DNA from: Acrocarpospora catenulata | Lineage (GTDB): Bacteria > Actinomycetota > Actinomycetes > Streptosporangiales > Streptosporangiaceae | Direction of reading: 5' to 3' | DNA: 64,000 nucleotides | Assembly: GCF_018476525.1 (NCBI RefSeq) | Contig: NZ_JAHCST010000029.1 | Span: 1-64,000, forward strand | Part shown: positions 53,173 to 63,025 of the stretch, in pieces | Layout of the letters: each line of letters begins with the position of its first letter | Position numbering within the stretch: position 1 is the first letter of the stretch | Program-made: the position numbers and the translations under genes | The notes under the pieces: model-generated | The model's database searches: none | What the model was told of the DNA's origin: nothing | Seen by the model: only the letters and a program-made list of their open reading frames with translations

Positions 53173-53415
53173 ATGTCCGAGGCAAGAGCCGTACCGACTC
53201 GCCGGACACTGGTGAGGACGGCGCGCGGCTGAATCGATGGCGACTACCGAAGCCTGCCCCAGCTCTTCGACCAGGAGCCCCAGTCGGGGGCCAGTGACGA
53301 ACTCTCCTTCATCACCTGGCACCAGGTCCACGAGCTCTGGTTCACACCTCTCCTGCGCGAGCTGGAGCGGGCACGGAAACGCCATCGTCCCGGACGCGGT
53401 CTCCCCAGTCGGTGA
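53173..53415 (+). pseudogene. Broken tryptophan 2,3-dioxygenase-like gene remnant
   Basis: An ATG at 53173 with a GGGAG ribosome site opens a frame (MSEARAVPT...) that is stopped by TGA at codon 20 (53230-53232). The same frame resumes as DYRSLPQLFDQEP, then SDELSFITWHQVHELWF, then TPLLRELERARKR, clearly the N-terminal helix region of tryptophan 2,3-dioxygenases. A stop follows at 53413. Only about 60 of the expected 280 or more residues remain, without the rest of the haem pocket. The region between residues 12 and 24 reads more naturally in another frame (TGEDGARLNRW), suggesting paired frameshifts. Confidence 0.65.
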
Positions 53416-53493
53416 AGTGGGTAGGAACGCTTACCCAACCATTCCTCTCCCGGTCTCGACCCAGCACCACCTCACAAGGGAGTGAGTTCCGAA

Positions 53494-56400
53494 ATGCCGC
53501 TCGACACGGCTGAGGCGATGGATGATCTGCTCCGCACCGCGGCCGCGGCCTGCGTGACCGTCCAGGGCACGGGAGACGTCGAGGAGACGTTCCCGGTTCT
53601 GCGGGAGTACTACCGCAACGTTCCGCCCGACGACCTGAGCGACCGCGACCCGGTGAACATCTGCGGTCCCGCCCTGGCGCACCGCGACCTGGCCGCCGTG
53701 CGGCCGCACGGCCGGGCCCTGGTCCGGGCCTTCACACCGACCTTAGCGGCCAGCGGCTGGGACCCCGGATACTCGGTGGTCCAGATCGTCACCGACGACA
53801 TGCCGTACCTGCTCGACTCGGTCACCACCGAGCTGGAGCGGCACCAGCTCGGCATCCACCTGGTGGTGCACCCCCAGCTCCGGGTCCGCCGGGACCTGAC
53901 CGGGCGCCTGCTGGGCGCCGAGGACGCCGAGGTCACCGGTCTGGTGCTGACCGAGTCCTGGATGCACATCGAGATCGATCGGCAGGGCGACCCCGCCGAG
54001 CTGGGCCGGCTGGAGGCCGACCTGGCCCGGGTGCTCGAGGACGTGCGGGACGCCGTCGAGGACGGCTCCAAGATGTCCGCGCTGGCCCTGATGACCGCCG
54101 ACGACCTGGTCGGCAACCCGCCGCCGCTGGACCCCGCCGAGGTGGAGGAGAGCGGGGAGCTGCTCCGCTGGCTGGCCGACGAGCGTTTCCTGTTCCTCGG
54201 CTCCCGGGAGTACCGGCTGGAGGCCGACGACACCCTCACCGCCGTGCCCGGCACCGGCCTGGGCGTGCTGCGCGCCGACCGGCCGGGGTCCGACAGCTTC
54301 TCCGCCATGCCGCCCGAGCTGCGGGCCAAGGCCAGGGAGAAGCAGATCCTGATCATCACCAAGGCCAACAGCACGGCCACCGTCTACCGGCCCGCCTACC
54401 TCGACTACGTCGGGGTCAAGCTGTTCGGCCCGGACGGCGAGGTGACCGGCGAGCGCCGCTTCCTGGGCCTGTTCACCTACGTGGCCTACCACGAGTCGAT
54501 CTCCCGCATCCCGGTGCTCCGCAGGAAGCTGGCCGAGGTGCTGACCCGGGCCCAGCTCTCGCCGGACAGCCACGACGGCAAGGACCTGATCGAGATCCTG
54601 GAGACCTACCCGCGTTCGGAGCTCTTCCAGATCTCGGTGGACGAGCTGCTGCCGATCGCGCTGGGCGTGCTCCGGCTCCGCGAGCGGCGGCAGGTCCGGC
54701 TCTTCCTCCGCCGCGAGGACTACGGCCGGTACATCTCCTGCCTGATCTACCTGCCCCGGGACCGGTACACCACCAAGGTCCGGCTGCGCATGCAGGAGCT
54801 GCTGCGCACGGCGCTGGGCGGCACCACCGTGGACTACAGCGCCATGGTCGGGGAGTCCTCGCTGGCCCGCGTGCACGTGGTGGTCCGCGGCGAACGGGGC
54901 AGGCCGCTCGGCCCGCTCCCGGCGAACCTGGACGAGCTGGAGGCCAGGGTCGCGGACACCACGCGCTCCTGGGAGGACGGCCTGTCCGCCGCCATCGCCG
55001 AGCTCTGCCCGGAGGAGCAGGCCCCCGCCCTCGTCCGCCGCTACCTCACGGCCTTCCCGGAGGGCTACAAGGCCGACTTCCTCCCGGCCACCGCGGTCGC
55101 CGACCTGACGGTCCTCGAAGGGCTCTCCGAGGACGACCCCGACGCGATCGCCATGAACCTGTACGAGCCGGCGGGCGCCGCCGAGGGCGAACGCCGCCTC
55201 AAGCTCTACCGCCTGGGCGCCCCCGTCTCGCTCAGCCACGTGCTGCCGCTGCTCCAGCGCATGGGCGTGGAGGTGGTGGACGAGCGACCGCATGAGGTGG
55301 ACCGGGACAACGACCCCGCCACCAAGGACGCCTGGATCTACGACTTCGGCCTGCGCTGCGCCCCGTCCGCGGAGGTCGACCCCGACGACTTCAAGCGGCT
55401 CTTCCAGGACGCCTTCGCCGCGCTCTGGCGGGGCGAGGTGGAGTGCGACGGCTTCAACGCCCTGGTGCTGGCCGCCGGGCTCACCTGGGAGCAGGCCGAG
55501 ATCCTCCGCGCGTACGCCAAGTACCTGCGCCAGGCCGGGACCACGTTCAGCCAGGAGTACATCGAGAAGGTGCTGCTGGGCAACGTGCGGCTGGCCCGGC
55601 TGCTGGTCGGCCTCTTCGAGGCGCGGCTGGACCCGGGGCGCGGGGCCGACGTGCGGGAGGAGCTCTGCGCGGCGCTCCGCGAGGAGATCCTGGCCTCCCT
55701 GGACGAGGTGGCCTCGCTGGACGAGGACCGGATCCTGCGGGCCTACCTGGAGACCATCACCGCCACCCTGCGGACCAGCTACTACCAGCGGCCGGAAGGG
55801 CGGCGCAAGCCGTACCTGGCGCTGAAGTTCGACCCGACGGCGATCAGCGTGCTGCCGCCGCCCCGGCCCAAGTTCGAGATCTTCGTCTACTCGCCCCGGG
55901 TGGAGGGCGTGCACCTGCGGTTCGGCCAGGTGGCCAGGGGCGGGCTGCGCTGGTCGGACCGGATGGAGGACTTCCGCACCGAGATCCTCGGGCTGGTCAA
56001 GGCGCAGATGGTGAAGAACACCGTGATCGTGCCGACCGGCTCCAAGGGCGGGTTCGTGGTCAAGCGCCCGCCGGCCGGCGGGCGGGACGAGCTGCTCGCC
56101 GAGGGCATCGCCTGCTACCGGCAGTTCATCTCCGGGCTGCTCGACCTGACCGACAACCTGGTCGGCGGCCAGGTCGTGCCCCCGACCGACGTGGTCAGGC
56201 ACGACGGCGACGACACCTACCTGGTGGTCGCCGCCGACAAGGGCACCGCCACCTTCTCCGACATCGCCAACGAGGTGGCCGCCGAGCACAACTTCTGGCT
56301 CGGCGACGCCTTCGCCTCCGGCGGCTCGGTCGGATACGACCACAAGGCCATGGGCATCACCGCGCGCGGCGCCTGGGAGTCGGTGAAGTACCACTTCCGC

Positions 56401-58359
56401 ACACTCGGCGTGGACGTGCAGACGACCGATTTCACCGTGGCCGGCATCGGCGACATGTCCGGAGACGTGTTCGGCAACGGCATGCTGCTCTCCCCGCACA
56501 TCCGGCTGCTGGCCGCCTTCGACCACCGGCACGTGTTCGTCGACCCCGACCCCGACGCCGCGGCGAGCTTCGCCGAGCGGCGCCGCCTGTTCGCGCTGCC
56601 GCGCAGCTCCTGGGCGGACTACGCGCCGGAGCTGATCTCGGCGGGCGGCGGTGTCTGGCCGCGCACCGCCAAGTCCGTGCCGATCTCCCTCCAGGTCAGG
56701 GCGGCCCTCGGCATCCCCGAAGGGGTCACCGCGCTCACCCCCACCGAGCTGATCAGCGCCATCCTCAAGGCTCCGGTGGACCTGCTCTGGAACGGGGGCA
56801 TCGGGACCTACGCCAAGGCCAGCACCGAGTCGCACGCCGACGTCGGCGACAAGGCCAACGACGCGCTCCGGGTCAACGCCGCCGACCTGCGCTGCCGGGT
56901 GATCGGCGAGGGCGGCAACCTGGGCTTCACCCAGCGGGCCCGGGTGGAGTTCGCACTCGGCGGCGGCCTGATCAACACCGACTTCATCGACAACTCGGCC
57001 GGGGTGGACACCTCCGACCACGAGGTGAACATCAAGATCCTGCTCAACCAGGTGGTCCGGGACGGCGAGCTCACCGCCGAGCAGCGCAACGAGCTCTTCC
57101 GCGACATGACCGACGAGGTGGCCGAGCTGGTGCTGCGCGACAACCACGCGCAGAACGTGGTGCTGGCGGCGGCCCGCAAGCAGGCGCCGGAGATGCTGCA
57201 CATCCACGCCAGGTACCTGCGCTGGCTGGAGCGGGCCGGGCTGATCGACCGGGAGCTGGAGGCGCTGGCCTCGGACAAGGCGCTGGCCGAGCGGCGGCAG
57301 GCCCGCCTCGGGCTCACCTCGCCCGAGCTGTCGGTGGTGCTCGCCTACACCAAGCTGCTGGCGGACCGCGAGCTGCTCGCCTCCGACCTGCCGGACGACC
57401 CGGCGCTGCGTGGCTGGCTGGTGTCGTACTTCCCGTCGGCGCTGCGCGAGCGGTACCGGACCTCGATGGACGCGCACCCGCTGCGCCGGGAGATCATCAC
57501 CACCGGCGTGGTGAACGACATGATCAACTTCAGCGGGACCACCTTCGTCTACCGGTTCATCGAGGAGACCGGGGCCTCCCTGCCGGACATCGCCCGCGCC
57601 TACCTGGTCGCCAGGGAGGTCTTCGACCTGGCCTCCTTCCGGCGGCAGGTGGAGGCGCTGGACGGCCAGGTGGCGGTGGGCACCCAGCTGACCATGCTGC
57701 TGGAGGGGCGCAAGCTCTCCGAGCGCGGCACAAGGTGGCTGGTGAGCAACCGGCGCCCGCCGCTGGACCTGGCCTCCGCCGCCGACTACTTCGTCAAGGG
57801 CGCCAACGGGTTGCTGCCGCAACTGCCGAAGATGCTGGCCGGGCTGGACCGCACCGCGTACGAGGAGCGGCGGGACGCCTTCGTGGCCCAGGGGGTGCCG
57901 GCCGAACTGGCCGAGCGGACCGCGGCGATGGTGCCCGCCTACTCCACCTTCGACCTGGTGGAGATCGCGTCGAGCACCGGGCGGCCGGTCAACGAGGTGG
58001 CCGAGGTCTACTTCGACCTGGCCGACCGGATCCAGCTGGCCCGGCTGCGGGAGCGGGTGATCGCGCTGCCCCGGGACAGCCGGTGGAACACCATGGCCAG
58101 GCTGGCCCTGCGGGACGACCTGTACTCGGCGCACGCCAGCCTCACCAGGGACGTGCTGATCCACAGCAGCCCCGGGCTCGCCCCCGAGGAGCGGCTGGCC
58201 CTCTGGGTGCGGGCCAACGAGGCGGCGGTGGCCCGGTTCCGGCAGACGCTGCTGGAAATCTGGGAGAGCGACAACTTCGACCTGGCCACCCTGTCGGTGG
58301 CGCTGCGCGCCATCCGCACGCTCGTGGTCAGCAGCAGTCTGCCCCGCGGGGCTGCCTAG
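53494..58359 (+). CDS. gdhB: NAD-specific glutamate dehydrogenase, large (180-kDa) type
   Basis: This roughly 1621-aa enzyme oxidises glutamate to 2-oxoglutarate and ammonia with NAD. Regulatory N-terminal ACT-like segments span about the first 700 residues. The catalytic region has RGGLRWSDRMEDFRTEILGL, the Lys-bearing PTGSKGGFVVKRP, and the NAD-binding block with IGEGGNLGFTQRARVEFALG. The C-terminal helical region is typical of GDH-180 proteins. I prefer ATG at 53494 since GGGAG lies 11 bases upstream; GTG at 53482 is possible. It converges with the next gene in a CTAG overlap. Confidence 0.95.
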   Translation: MPLDTAEAMDDLLRTAAAACVTVQGTGDVEETFPVLREYYRNVPPDDLSDRDPVNICGPALAHRDLAAVRPHGRALVRAFTPTLAASGWDPGYSVVQIVTDDMPYLLDSVTTELERHQLGIHLVVHPQLRVRRDLTGRLLGAEDAEVTGLVLTESWMHIEIDRQGDPAELGRLEADLARVLEDVRDAVEDGSKMSALALMTADDLVGNPPPLDPAEVEESGELLRWLADERFLFLGSREYRLEADDTLTAVPGTGLGVLRADRPGSDSFSAMPPELRAKAREKQILIITKANSTATVYRPAYLDYVGVKLFGPDGEVTGERRFLGLFTYVAYHESISRIPVLRRKLAEVLTRAQLSPDSHDGKDLIEILETYPRSELFQISVDELLPIALGVLRLRERRQVRLFLRREDYGRYISCLIYLPRDRYTTKVRLRMQELLRTALGGTTVDYSAMVGESSLARVHVVVRGERGRPLGPLPANLDELEARVADTTRSWEDGLSAAIAELCPEEQAPALVRRYLTAFPEGYKADFLPATAVADLTVLEGLSEDDPDAIAMNLYEPAGAAEGERRLKLYRLGAPVSLSHVLPLLQRMGVEVVDERPHEVDRDNDPATKDAWIYDFGLRCAPSAEVDPDDFKRLFQDAFAALWRGEVECDGFNALVLAAGLTWEQAEILRAYAKYLRQAGTTFSQEYIEKVLLGNVRLARLLVGLFEARLDPGRGADVREELCAALREEILASLDEVASLDEDRILRAYLETITATLRTSYYQRPEGRRKPYLALKFDPTAISVLPPPRPKFEIFVYSPRVEGVHLRFGQVARGGLRWSDRMEDFRTEILGLVKAQMVKNTVIVPTGSKGGFVVKRPPAGGRDELLAEGIACYRQFISGLLDLTDNLVGGQVVPPTDVVRHDGDDTYLVVAADKGTATFSDIANEVAAEHNFWLGDAFASGGSVGYDHKAMGITARGAWESVKYHFRTLGVDVQTTDFTVAGIGDMSGDVFGNGMLLSPHIRLLAAFDHRHVFVDPDPDAAASFAERRRLFALPRSSWADYAPELISAGGGVWPRTAKSVPISLQVRAALGIPEGVTALTPTELISAILKAPVDLLWNGGIGTYAKASTESHADVGDKANDALRVNAADLRCRVIGEGGNLGFTQRARVEFALGGGLINTDFIDNSAGVDTSDHEVNIKILLNQVVRDGELTAEQRNELFRDMTDEVAELVLRDNHAQNVVLAAARKQAPEMLHIHARYLRWLERAGLIDRELEALASDKALAERRQARLGLTSPELSVVLAYTKLLADRELLASDLPDDPALRGWLVSYFPSALRERYRTSMDAHPLRREIITTGVVNDMINFSGTTFVYRFIEETGASLPDIARAYLVAREVFDLASFRRQVEALDGQVAVGTQLTMLLEGRKLSERGTRWLVSNRRPPLDLASAADYFVKGANGLLPQLPKMLAGLDRTAYEERRDAFVAQGVPAELAERTAAMVPAYSTFDLVEIASSTGRPVNEVAEVYFDLADRIQLARLRERVIALPRDSRWNTMARLALRDDLYSAHASLTRDVLIHSSPGLAPEERLALWVRANEAAVARFRQTLLEIWESDNFDLATLSVALRAIRTLVVSSSLPRGAA

Positions 58360-59363
58360 TTGCTGACGCTGCCTCTCGTCACCAGCCCGTCGTATCCGAT
58401 GATCGCGGCGGGCGCGGTGGAGTCCCGGGGCGGCACCCTGCTCACGTACTGCTGGGTCTCCAGGATGCGGCGTTCCTTGATGATGACCTCGGTGAAGATG
58501 GTCCAGCGGGCCGCTTCCGGGATCTCCATGTGCATGCCCTGGGCGGTCCCCTCCGGGGTCCAGGTGGTGGTCCGGGTCAGGGAGTAGAGCAGCAGGCCGC
58601 CGCCGTCGGCGGTCCGGATGGCGAACACCGGGAAGCCGACGGCCAGCGCGAAGATCGAGTCATAGCCCACCTCCCGCCTCCGGAACTCCTTGTCCAGGCT
58701 GGCGATCTCGTCGTGGTAGCCGGTGGTGTGGGGGCCGGGCTCGATCAGGGCCGAGGCGTAACCGCCGCTGCCCTCCTCGGCCACGGTGGCGTGCAGCGGG
58801 CCCATCAGATGCGGGCTGATCGCGATGCTCTCGTCCCGGCTGTCCAGGGCGGTGGCGTAGCCCTCCGGGTCCAGCTCGATCTCGGGCAGGTCGGTTTCGA
58901 GCAGCGACTCGAAGCTGTTCTGCCAGATCCCGCCCTGCTGGACGAAGACCAGCAGGGCCTGCCGGGGATCTTCGCCGGGGGCGCGGCGCTCGGCCACCGC
59001 GGCGAACCAGAGCGGCGCCCGGCCGTTCTGCCGGGGGACGATCAGCGTGGGCTCGCCCCAGGTGTAGCGGGGCGGCTTGGACCGGCTGCCCCGGTACTGG
59101 GCGATGGTGATCAGGTCCTGCCCGTCCCTGGCCAGTTCCAGCGCCCAGCGTTCGTCACCGGTGACCCGGGCCACGTCGTCGACGGCCAGATGGTCGCGGA
59201 AGGCCTGTGCCGCCTCGTCGAGGGTGAGCGCGGGCGGCGCGGGGCTGGGGGAGGGGGCCGCCGTGGTGTGCGCGACCGGGCTCGGGGCGACCGGTTTCTC
59301 GGCCGAACTGGCCGAGCACGCCGACACGAAGACCAGGAGCACGGGGAGTAAAGCTCGGCGCAC
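58356..59363 (-). CDS. Putative lipoprotein, unknown function
   Basis: From GTG at 59363 this is a 335-aa protein with a signal ending [11 protein letters not shown], the lipid Cys near residue 15. An Ala/Pro/Thr/Ser-rich linker ([18 protein letters not shown]) comes next. A 260-residue mixed domain ([20 protein letters not shown] onward) has no family I can name. The ribosome site GGAGG sits 4-5 bases before the GTG. An ATG-like start further upstream (59450) would bury the signal peptide. It is divergent from prfB. Confidence 0.8.
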   Translation of the reverse strand: MRRALLPVLLVFVSACSASSAEKPVAPSPVAHTTAAPSPSPAPPALTLDEAAQAFRDHLAVDDVARVTGDERWALELARDGQDLITIAQYRGSRSKPPRYTWGEPTLIVPRQNGRAPLWFAAVAERRAPGEDPRQALLVFVQQGGIWQNSFESLLETDLPEIELDPEGYATALDSRDESIAISPHLMGPLHATVAEEGSGGYASALIEPGPHTTGYHDEIASLDKEFRRREVGYDSIFALAVGFPVFAIRTADGGGLLLYSLTRTTTWTPEGTAQGMHMEIPEAARWTIFTEVIIKERRILETQQYVSRVPPRDSTAPAAIIGYDGLVTRGSVSN

Positions 59364-59438
59364 GCCACCTCCCCATTCCCCGGATGCCGGGCACCATCGT
59401 AGCCAGCCCGGCCGACCCGAACGGGTCCCACGTTCGCG

Positions 59439-59444
59439 TACGCT
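59439..59444 (+). promoter_or_regulatory. -10 box before prfB
   Basis: TACGCT lies 8 bp before the GTG at 59453 and no ribosome site is present, consistent with a leaderless prfB transcript. Confidence 0.4.
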
Positions 59445-59452
59445 TATCAAGC

Positions 59453-60571
59453 GTGGCAGCCATCGATCCAGCCGAAGAGATTCACGAGCTTACCGGCACG
59501 CTGAACAGCATCCAGGACGTGCTCAACCTTGACGCCCTGCGCAAGCAGATCGTCGAGCTGGGCGAGCAGGCAGCCGCGCCCGACCTGTGGAACGACCCCG
59601 AGGCCGCGCAGAAGGTCACCAGCAAGCTCTCCCACCTCCAGGGCGAGGTGAACAGGGTGGAGGGCCTGACCGGGCGGCTGGAGGACCTGGGCGTGCTCTA
59701 CCAGCTGGCCGCCGAGGAGGGCGACGAGGACACCCTGGCCGAGGCCGACCGCGAGCTGGCCGCCCTCCGCGCCGACATCGGCGCCCTTGAGGTGCGCACC
59801 CTGCTGTCGGGGGAGTACGACTCCCGCGAGGCCCTGATCACCATCAACTCCCAGGCCGGCGGCGTGGACGCGGCCGACTGGGCGCAGATGCTGCTGCGCA
59901 TGTATCTGCGCTGGGCCGAGCGCAAGGGCTACGGCACCGAGGTCTACGACACCTCCTACGCCGAGGAGGCCGGCATCAAGTCGGCCACCTTCACCGTCAA
60001 GGCGCCGTACGCGTACGGCACGCTCCGCGGTGAGCACGGCACCCACCGGCTGGTCCGGATCAGCCCGTTCGACAACCAGGGCCGCCGGCAGACCTCCTTC
60101 GCGGGGGTGGACGTGGTGCCCGTGGTGGAGCAGACCGACCACATCGACATCAATGAGGACGATCTGCGGATCGACGTCTACCGCTCCTCCGGGCCGGGCG
60201 GCCAGGGCGTCAACACCACCGACTCGGCCGTCCGGATCACCCACCTGCCCACCGGCATCGTGGTCTCCTGCCAGAACGAGCGTTCCCAGCTGCAGAACCG
60301 GGCCTCGGCGATGGCCGTGCTCCAGGCCAAGCTGCTGGAGCGCAAGCGGCAGGAGGAGGCGGCGGCCATGAGCGAGCTGCGGGGCGAGTCCACCACGTCG
60401 TGGGGGACGCAGATCCGCAACTACGTGCTGCATCCGTACCAGATCGTCAAGGACCTGCGGACGGGGGTCGAGGCGGGGAACCCGTCGGCCGTGCTGGACG
60501 GCGACCTCGACGGGTTCATCGAGGGCGAGATCCGGTGGATGCGCCGCACCGAGGCGGGTCAGGAAGAGTAG
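59453..60571 (+). CDS. prfB: Peptide chain release factor 2
   Basis: This 372-aa class I release factor recognises UGA and UAA. The codon-reading SPF tripeptide is in [12 protein letters not shown] and the peptidyl-hydrolysing GGQ in [16 protein letters not shown]. There is no programmed frameshift site near the N-terminus; the gene reads straight through, unlike E. coli prfB. GTG at 59453 starts the conserved AAIDPAEEI. Its 3' end overlaps the convergent microprotein gene by 13 bp. It leads into ftsE-ftsX-smpB, the usual actinobacterial order. Confidence 0.96.
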   Translation: MAAIDPAEEIHELTGTLNSIQDVLNLDALRKQIVELGEQAAAPDLWNDPEAAQKVTSKLSHLQGEVNRVEGLTGRLEDLGVLYQLAAEEGDEDTLAEADRELAALRADIGALEVRTLLSGEYDSREALITINSQAGGVDAADWAQMLLRMYLRWAERKGYGTEVYDTSYAEEAGIKSATFTVKAPYAYGTLRGEHGTHRLVRISPFDNQGRRQTSFAGVDVVPVVEQTDHIDINEDDLRIDVYRSSGPGGQGVNTTDSAVRITHLPTGIVVSCQNERSQLQNRASAMAVLQAKLLERKRQEEAAAMSELRGESTTSWGTQIRNYVLHPYQIVKDLRTGVEAGNPSAVLDGDLDGFIEGEIRWMRRTEAGQEE

Positions 60572-60759
60572 ACCTTCAGGGCCGCCAGCGCGAGCAGCAG
60601 CACTACGACAAGGACGAGCAGCACGGGGGACAGGCCCAGGAACCCGTGGTGGTGGACCTTCTCCCTGGCTGCCCGGCAGGCAGGGCAGCGGCCCTCGACA
60701 ACAGGGCCGGCGCACGCGGCGCAGATCAAGTGTTCGCAGCTCATCGCAGCTTTACCCAT
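60559..60759 (-). CDS. Zinc-ribbon single-pass membrane microprotein
   Basis: This 66-aa protein has a four-Cys ribbon (CEHLICAAC, then GRCPAC), a short basic stretch ending KVHHHGF, and one C-terminal transmembrane helix ([19 protein letters not shown]). The ribbon would face the cytoplasm if the tail is inserted as a C-tail anchor. No function is known. ATG at 60759 or an ATG five codons later is the start. It sits between prfB and ftsE on the opposite strand. Confidence 0.7.
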   Translation of the reverse strand: MGKAAMSCEHLICAACAGPVVEGRCPACRAAREKVHHHGFLGLSPVLLVLVVVLLLALAALKVYSS

Positions 60760-60914
60760 GCTCTAATCGTTTTGTTTCCGTTATGGACGTTCCATGCCAG
60801 TGTTACCCCTAGACTGAGCTCTGGCCAACCGGAACGTCGATCTAGCGTAAAGAGACCGGCGCCCCCCGGGCTGGATGTCCCCCGCCCCCTAGACTGGCAT
60901 GCCGTGATGCGCCC

Positions 60915-61604
60915 GTGATCCATTTCGATAATGTCACCAAGGTCTACGCGAATCAGAACCGCCCCGCCCTCGACCATGTCTCCGTGGACGTGGACAAGGG
61001 TGAGTTCGTCTTTCTCGTAGGGCCTTCCGGTTCGGGGAAGTCCACGTTCCTCCGTCTCGTGCTCAAGGAAGAGCGTCCCAACTCCGGCGCCATCCATGTA
61101 GCCGGGAAGGATCTCGCCCGGCTCTCCAATTTCAAGGTGCCGCACCTGCGGCGCCGTATCGGCTGCGTTTTCCAGGACTTCCGGCTGCTGCCGAACAAGA
61201 ACGTCTACGAGAACGTCGCGTTCGCGCTTGAGGTCATCGGCAAGCCCCGGCGGTTCATCCGCAAGGTGGTGCCCGAGGTCATCGAGCTGGTGGGCCTTGA
61301 GGGGAAGGCGCACCGCATGCCCGACGAGCTCTCCGGCGGTGAGCAGCAGCGGGTGGCCATGGCGCGCGCCTTCGTCAACCGACCGATGATCCTGCTGGCC
61401 GACGAGCCGACCGGAAACATCGACCCCGCGACGAGCATCGGCATCATGAAGGTGCTCGACCGCATCAACCGGACCGGCACCACCGTCCTGATGGCCACGC
61501 ACGACGCGGCCATCGTGGACTCCATGCGTAAGCGTGTGGTGGAGCTGGAAGATGGCAAGATCGTCCGCGACCAGTCGCGGGGTGTCTACGGCCAGGCGTA
61601 TTAA
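60915..61604 (+). CDS. ftsE: Cell division ATP-binding protein FtsE
   Basis: This 229-aa ABC ATPase has Walker [10 protein letters not shown], signature [14 protein letters not shown], Walker [13 protein letters not shown] and the switch His in MATHDAAIV. With FtsX it links cytoplasmic ATP hydrolysis to peptidoglycan hydrolases during division. It starts with GTG at 60915. A TAGACT at 60890-60895 may be its -10 box. ftsX follows 12 bp later. Confidence 0.95.
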   Translation: MIHFDNVTKVYANQNRPALDHVSVDVDKGEFVFLVGPSGSGKSTFLRLVLKEERPNSGAIHVAGKDLARLSNFKVPHLRRRIGCVFQDFRLLPNKNVYENVAFALEVIGKPRRFIRKVVPEVIELVGLEGKAHRMPDELSGGEQQRVAMARAFVNRPMILLADEPTGNIDPATSIGIMKVLDRINRTGTTVLMATHDAAIVDSMRKRVVELEDGKIVRDQSRGVYGQAY

Positions 61605-61616
61605 GAAGAAGGAAGC

Positions 61617-62516
61617 ATGCGGGCGAATTTCATCTTCTCCGAGGTCTGGATCGGCCTGCGCCGCAACCTCACGATGACCATCGCGGTCATCGTGACCGTG
61701 GCGGTCGGAATGGCACTGCTCGGCGTCGGGCTGATGATCAATTCACAGGTCTCGTCGATGACCGGCTACTGGACCGACAAGGTCGAGCTGTCGGTCTACC
61801 TCTGCAAGAAGGGCTCCCCGTTCGAGGCCTGCCGCGACAAGAGCGCGATCAGCCAAGAGCAGAAGGTCGCCCTGGAGGGGACCATCAGGGAGATGCCCGA
61901 GGTGGAGAGCGTGGTGTTCGAGGACGCCGCCAAGGCGTACGAGAACTTCACCACCTCCGACAGCAACCGTACGCTGGCCGCGATCGTCAAGGTCGAGGAC
62001 ATGCCCGAGTCGTTCCGGGTCAAGCTGAGGGACCCGGACACGGCGGCCGCGGTCACCGAGCGCATCGAGGGCCAGGCCGGGGTCTCCAACATCATCAACG
62101 AGCGTGACCTGCTGGACAACTACTTCGGCTTCATGGGCAAGCTGCAGTACATGGCGCTCGGCGTGGCGTTCCTGATGGTCTGCGCGGCCACCCTGCTGAT
62201 CGGCAACACGGTCCGGCTCTCGGCGTACAACCGGCGGCGGGAGACCGGCATCATGCGGCTGGTGGGCGCCTCCAACGTCTACATCCAGCTGCCGTTCGTG
62301 CTGGAGGGCGTGATCGCCGGTCTGATCGGCGGCGTGTTCGCGGCGGTGCTGCTGATCATCACCAAGATCATGATTTTCGAGGGCATTCAGGTGTACATGC
62401 CGTCGCCGCTGGGCTGGGACACCGTGGCCGCGGTGATCACCGGGACCATGGCGGTCGGCGTGCTCATCTGCATCCTGGCCTCATTCATCACGCTCCGCCG
62501 CTATCTGCGGGTGTGA
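61617..62516 (+). CDS. ftsX: Cell division protein FtsX
   Basis: This 299-aa membrane partner of FtsE has four transmembrane helices: one near residues 20-42 and three in the C-terminal half. The large extracytoplasmic loop (about 45-170) contains two cysteines ([16 protein letters not shown]), as in mycobacterial FtsX, which uses this loop to activate RipC-type hydrolases. ATG at 61617 follows AAGAAGGAAGC. Order prfB, ftsE, ftsX, smpB is standard. Confidence 0.95.
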   Translation: MRANFIFSEVWIGLRRNLTMTIAVIVTVAVGMALLGVGLMINSQVSSMTGYWTDKVELSVYLCKKGSPFEACRDKSAISQEQKVALEGTIREMPEVESVVFEDAAKAYENFTTSDSNRTLAAIVKVEDMPESFRVKLRDPDTAAAVTERIEGQAGVSNIINERDLLDNYFGFMGKLQYMALGVAFLMVCAATLLIGNTVRLSAYNRRRETGIMRLVGASNVYIQLPFVLEGVIAGLIGGVFAAVLLIITKIMIFEGIQVYMPSPLGWDTVAAVITGTMAVGVLICILASFITLRRYLRV

Positions 62517-62526
62517 CGAGCGCCGG

Positions 62527-62532
62527 TAGGCT
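62527..62532 (+). promoter_or_regulatory. -10 box of leaderless smpB
   Basis: TAGGCT lies exactly 7 bp before the smpB ATG at 62540, and the intervening CTCTACC is no ribosome site. A leaderless smpB mRNA is likely, besides read-through from ftsX. Confidence 0.5.
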
Positions 62533-62539
62533 CTCTACC

Positions 62540-63022
62540 ATGCCACGTGAGACCGGGCGCAAGCTCATCGCCCAGAACAAGCGTGCCCGGCACGACTACT
62601 TCATCGAGGACACCTACGAGGCCGGCCTGGTGCTGACCGGCACCGAGGTGAAGTCCCTGCGGGCGGGCAAGGCCAACCTGACCGACGGTTACGCGACGGT
62701 CGAGAACGACGAGACGTGGCTGTACAACGTCTACATTCCCGAGTACAGCCAGGGCACCTGGACCAACCACGCCGCGCGCAGGAAGCGGAAGCTGCTGCTG
62801 CACCGCAAAGAGATCGGCAAGATCCTCGCGGTGCTGAAGGAGCGCGGGCTCACCCTGGTGCCGCTCTCCCTCTACTTCAAGGACGGCCGCGCCAAACTTG
62901 AGGTGGGGATCGCCCGCGGTAAGAAGGACTACGACAAGCGGCAGACCCTTCGCGAGAAGCAGGACAACCGCGAGATGGCCCGCGCCTTCTCCAACGCGGC
63001 CCGCCGCAAGGGGGGCCGCTAG
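62540..63022 (+). CDS. smpB: SsrA-binding protein SmpB
   Basis: This 160-aa protein binds tmRNA and helps rescue stalled ribosomes. [38 protein letters not shown] and the C-terminal [14 protein letters not shown] tail that mimics mRNA are all present. The start ATG at 62540 is preceded by TAGGCT at leaderless spacing. The ssrA gene, often just downstream, is not visible before 64000. Confidence 0.96.
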   Translation: MPRETGRKLIAQNKRARHDYFIEDTYEAGLVLTGTEVKSLRAGKANLTDGYATVENDETWLYNVYIPEYSQGTWTNHAARRKRKLLLHRKEIGKILAVLKERGLTLVPLSLYFKDGRAKLEVGIARGKKDYDKRQTLREKQDNREMARAFSNAARRKGGR

Positions 63023-63025
63023 GCC

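Noticed and set aside
53230-53232. In-frame TGA as a selenocysteine codon
   Set aside because: The expected position holds no catalytic residue in tryptophan dioxygenases, and the frame ends soon afterwards. Gene decay is simpler.
53743-58164. A 1473-codon open frame antisense to the glutamate dehydrogenase gene
   Set aside because: Stops are rare on both strands of this GC-rich DNA. The sense strand encodes a clearly conserved enzyme and the antisense protein is composition-driven.
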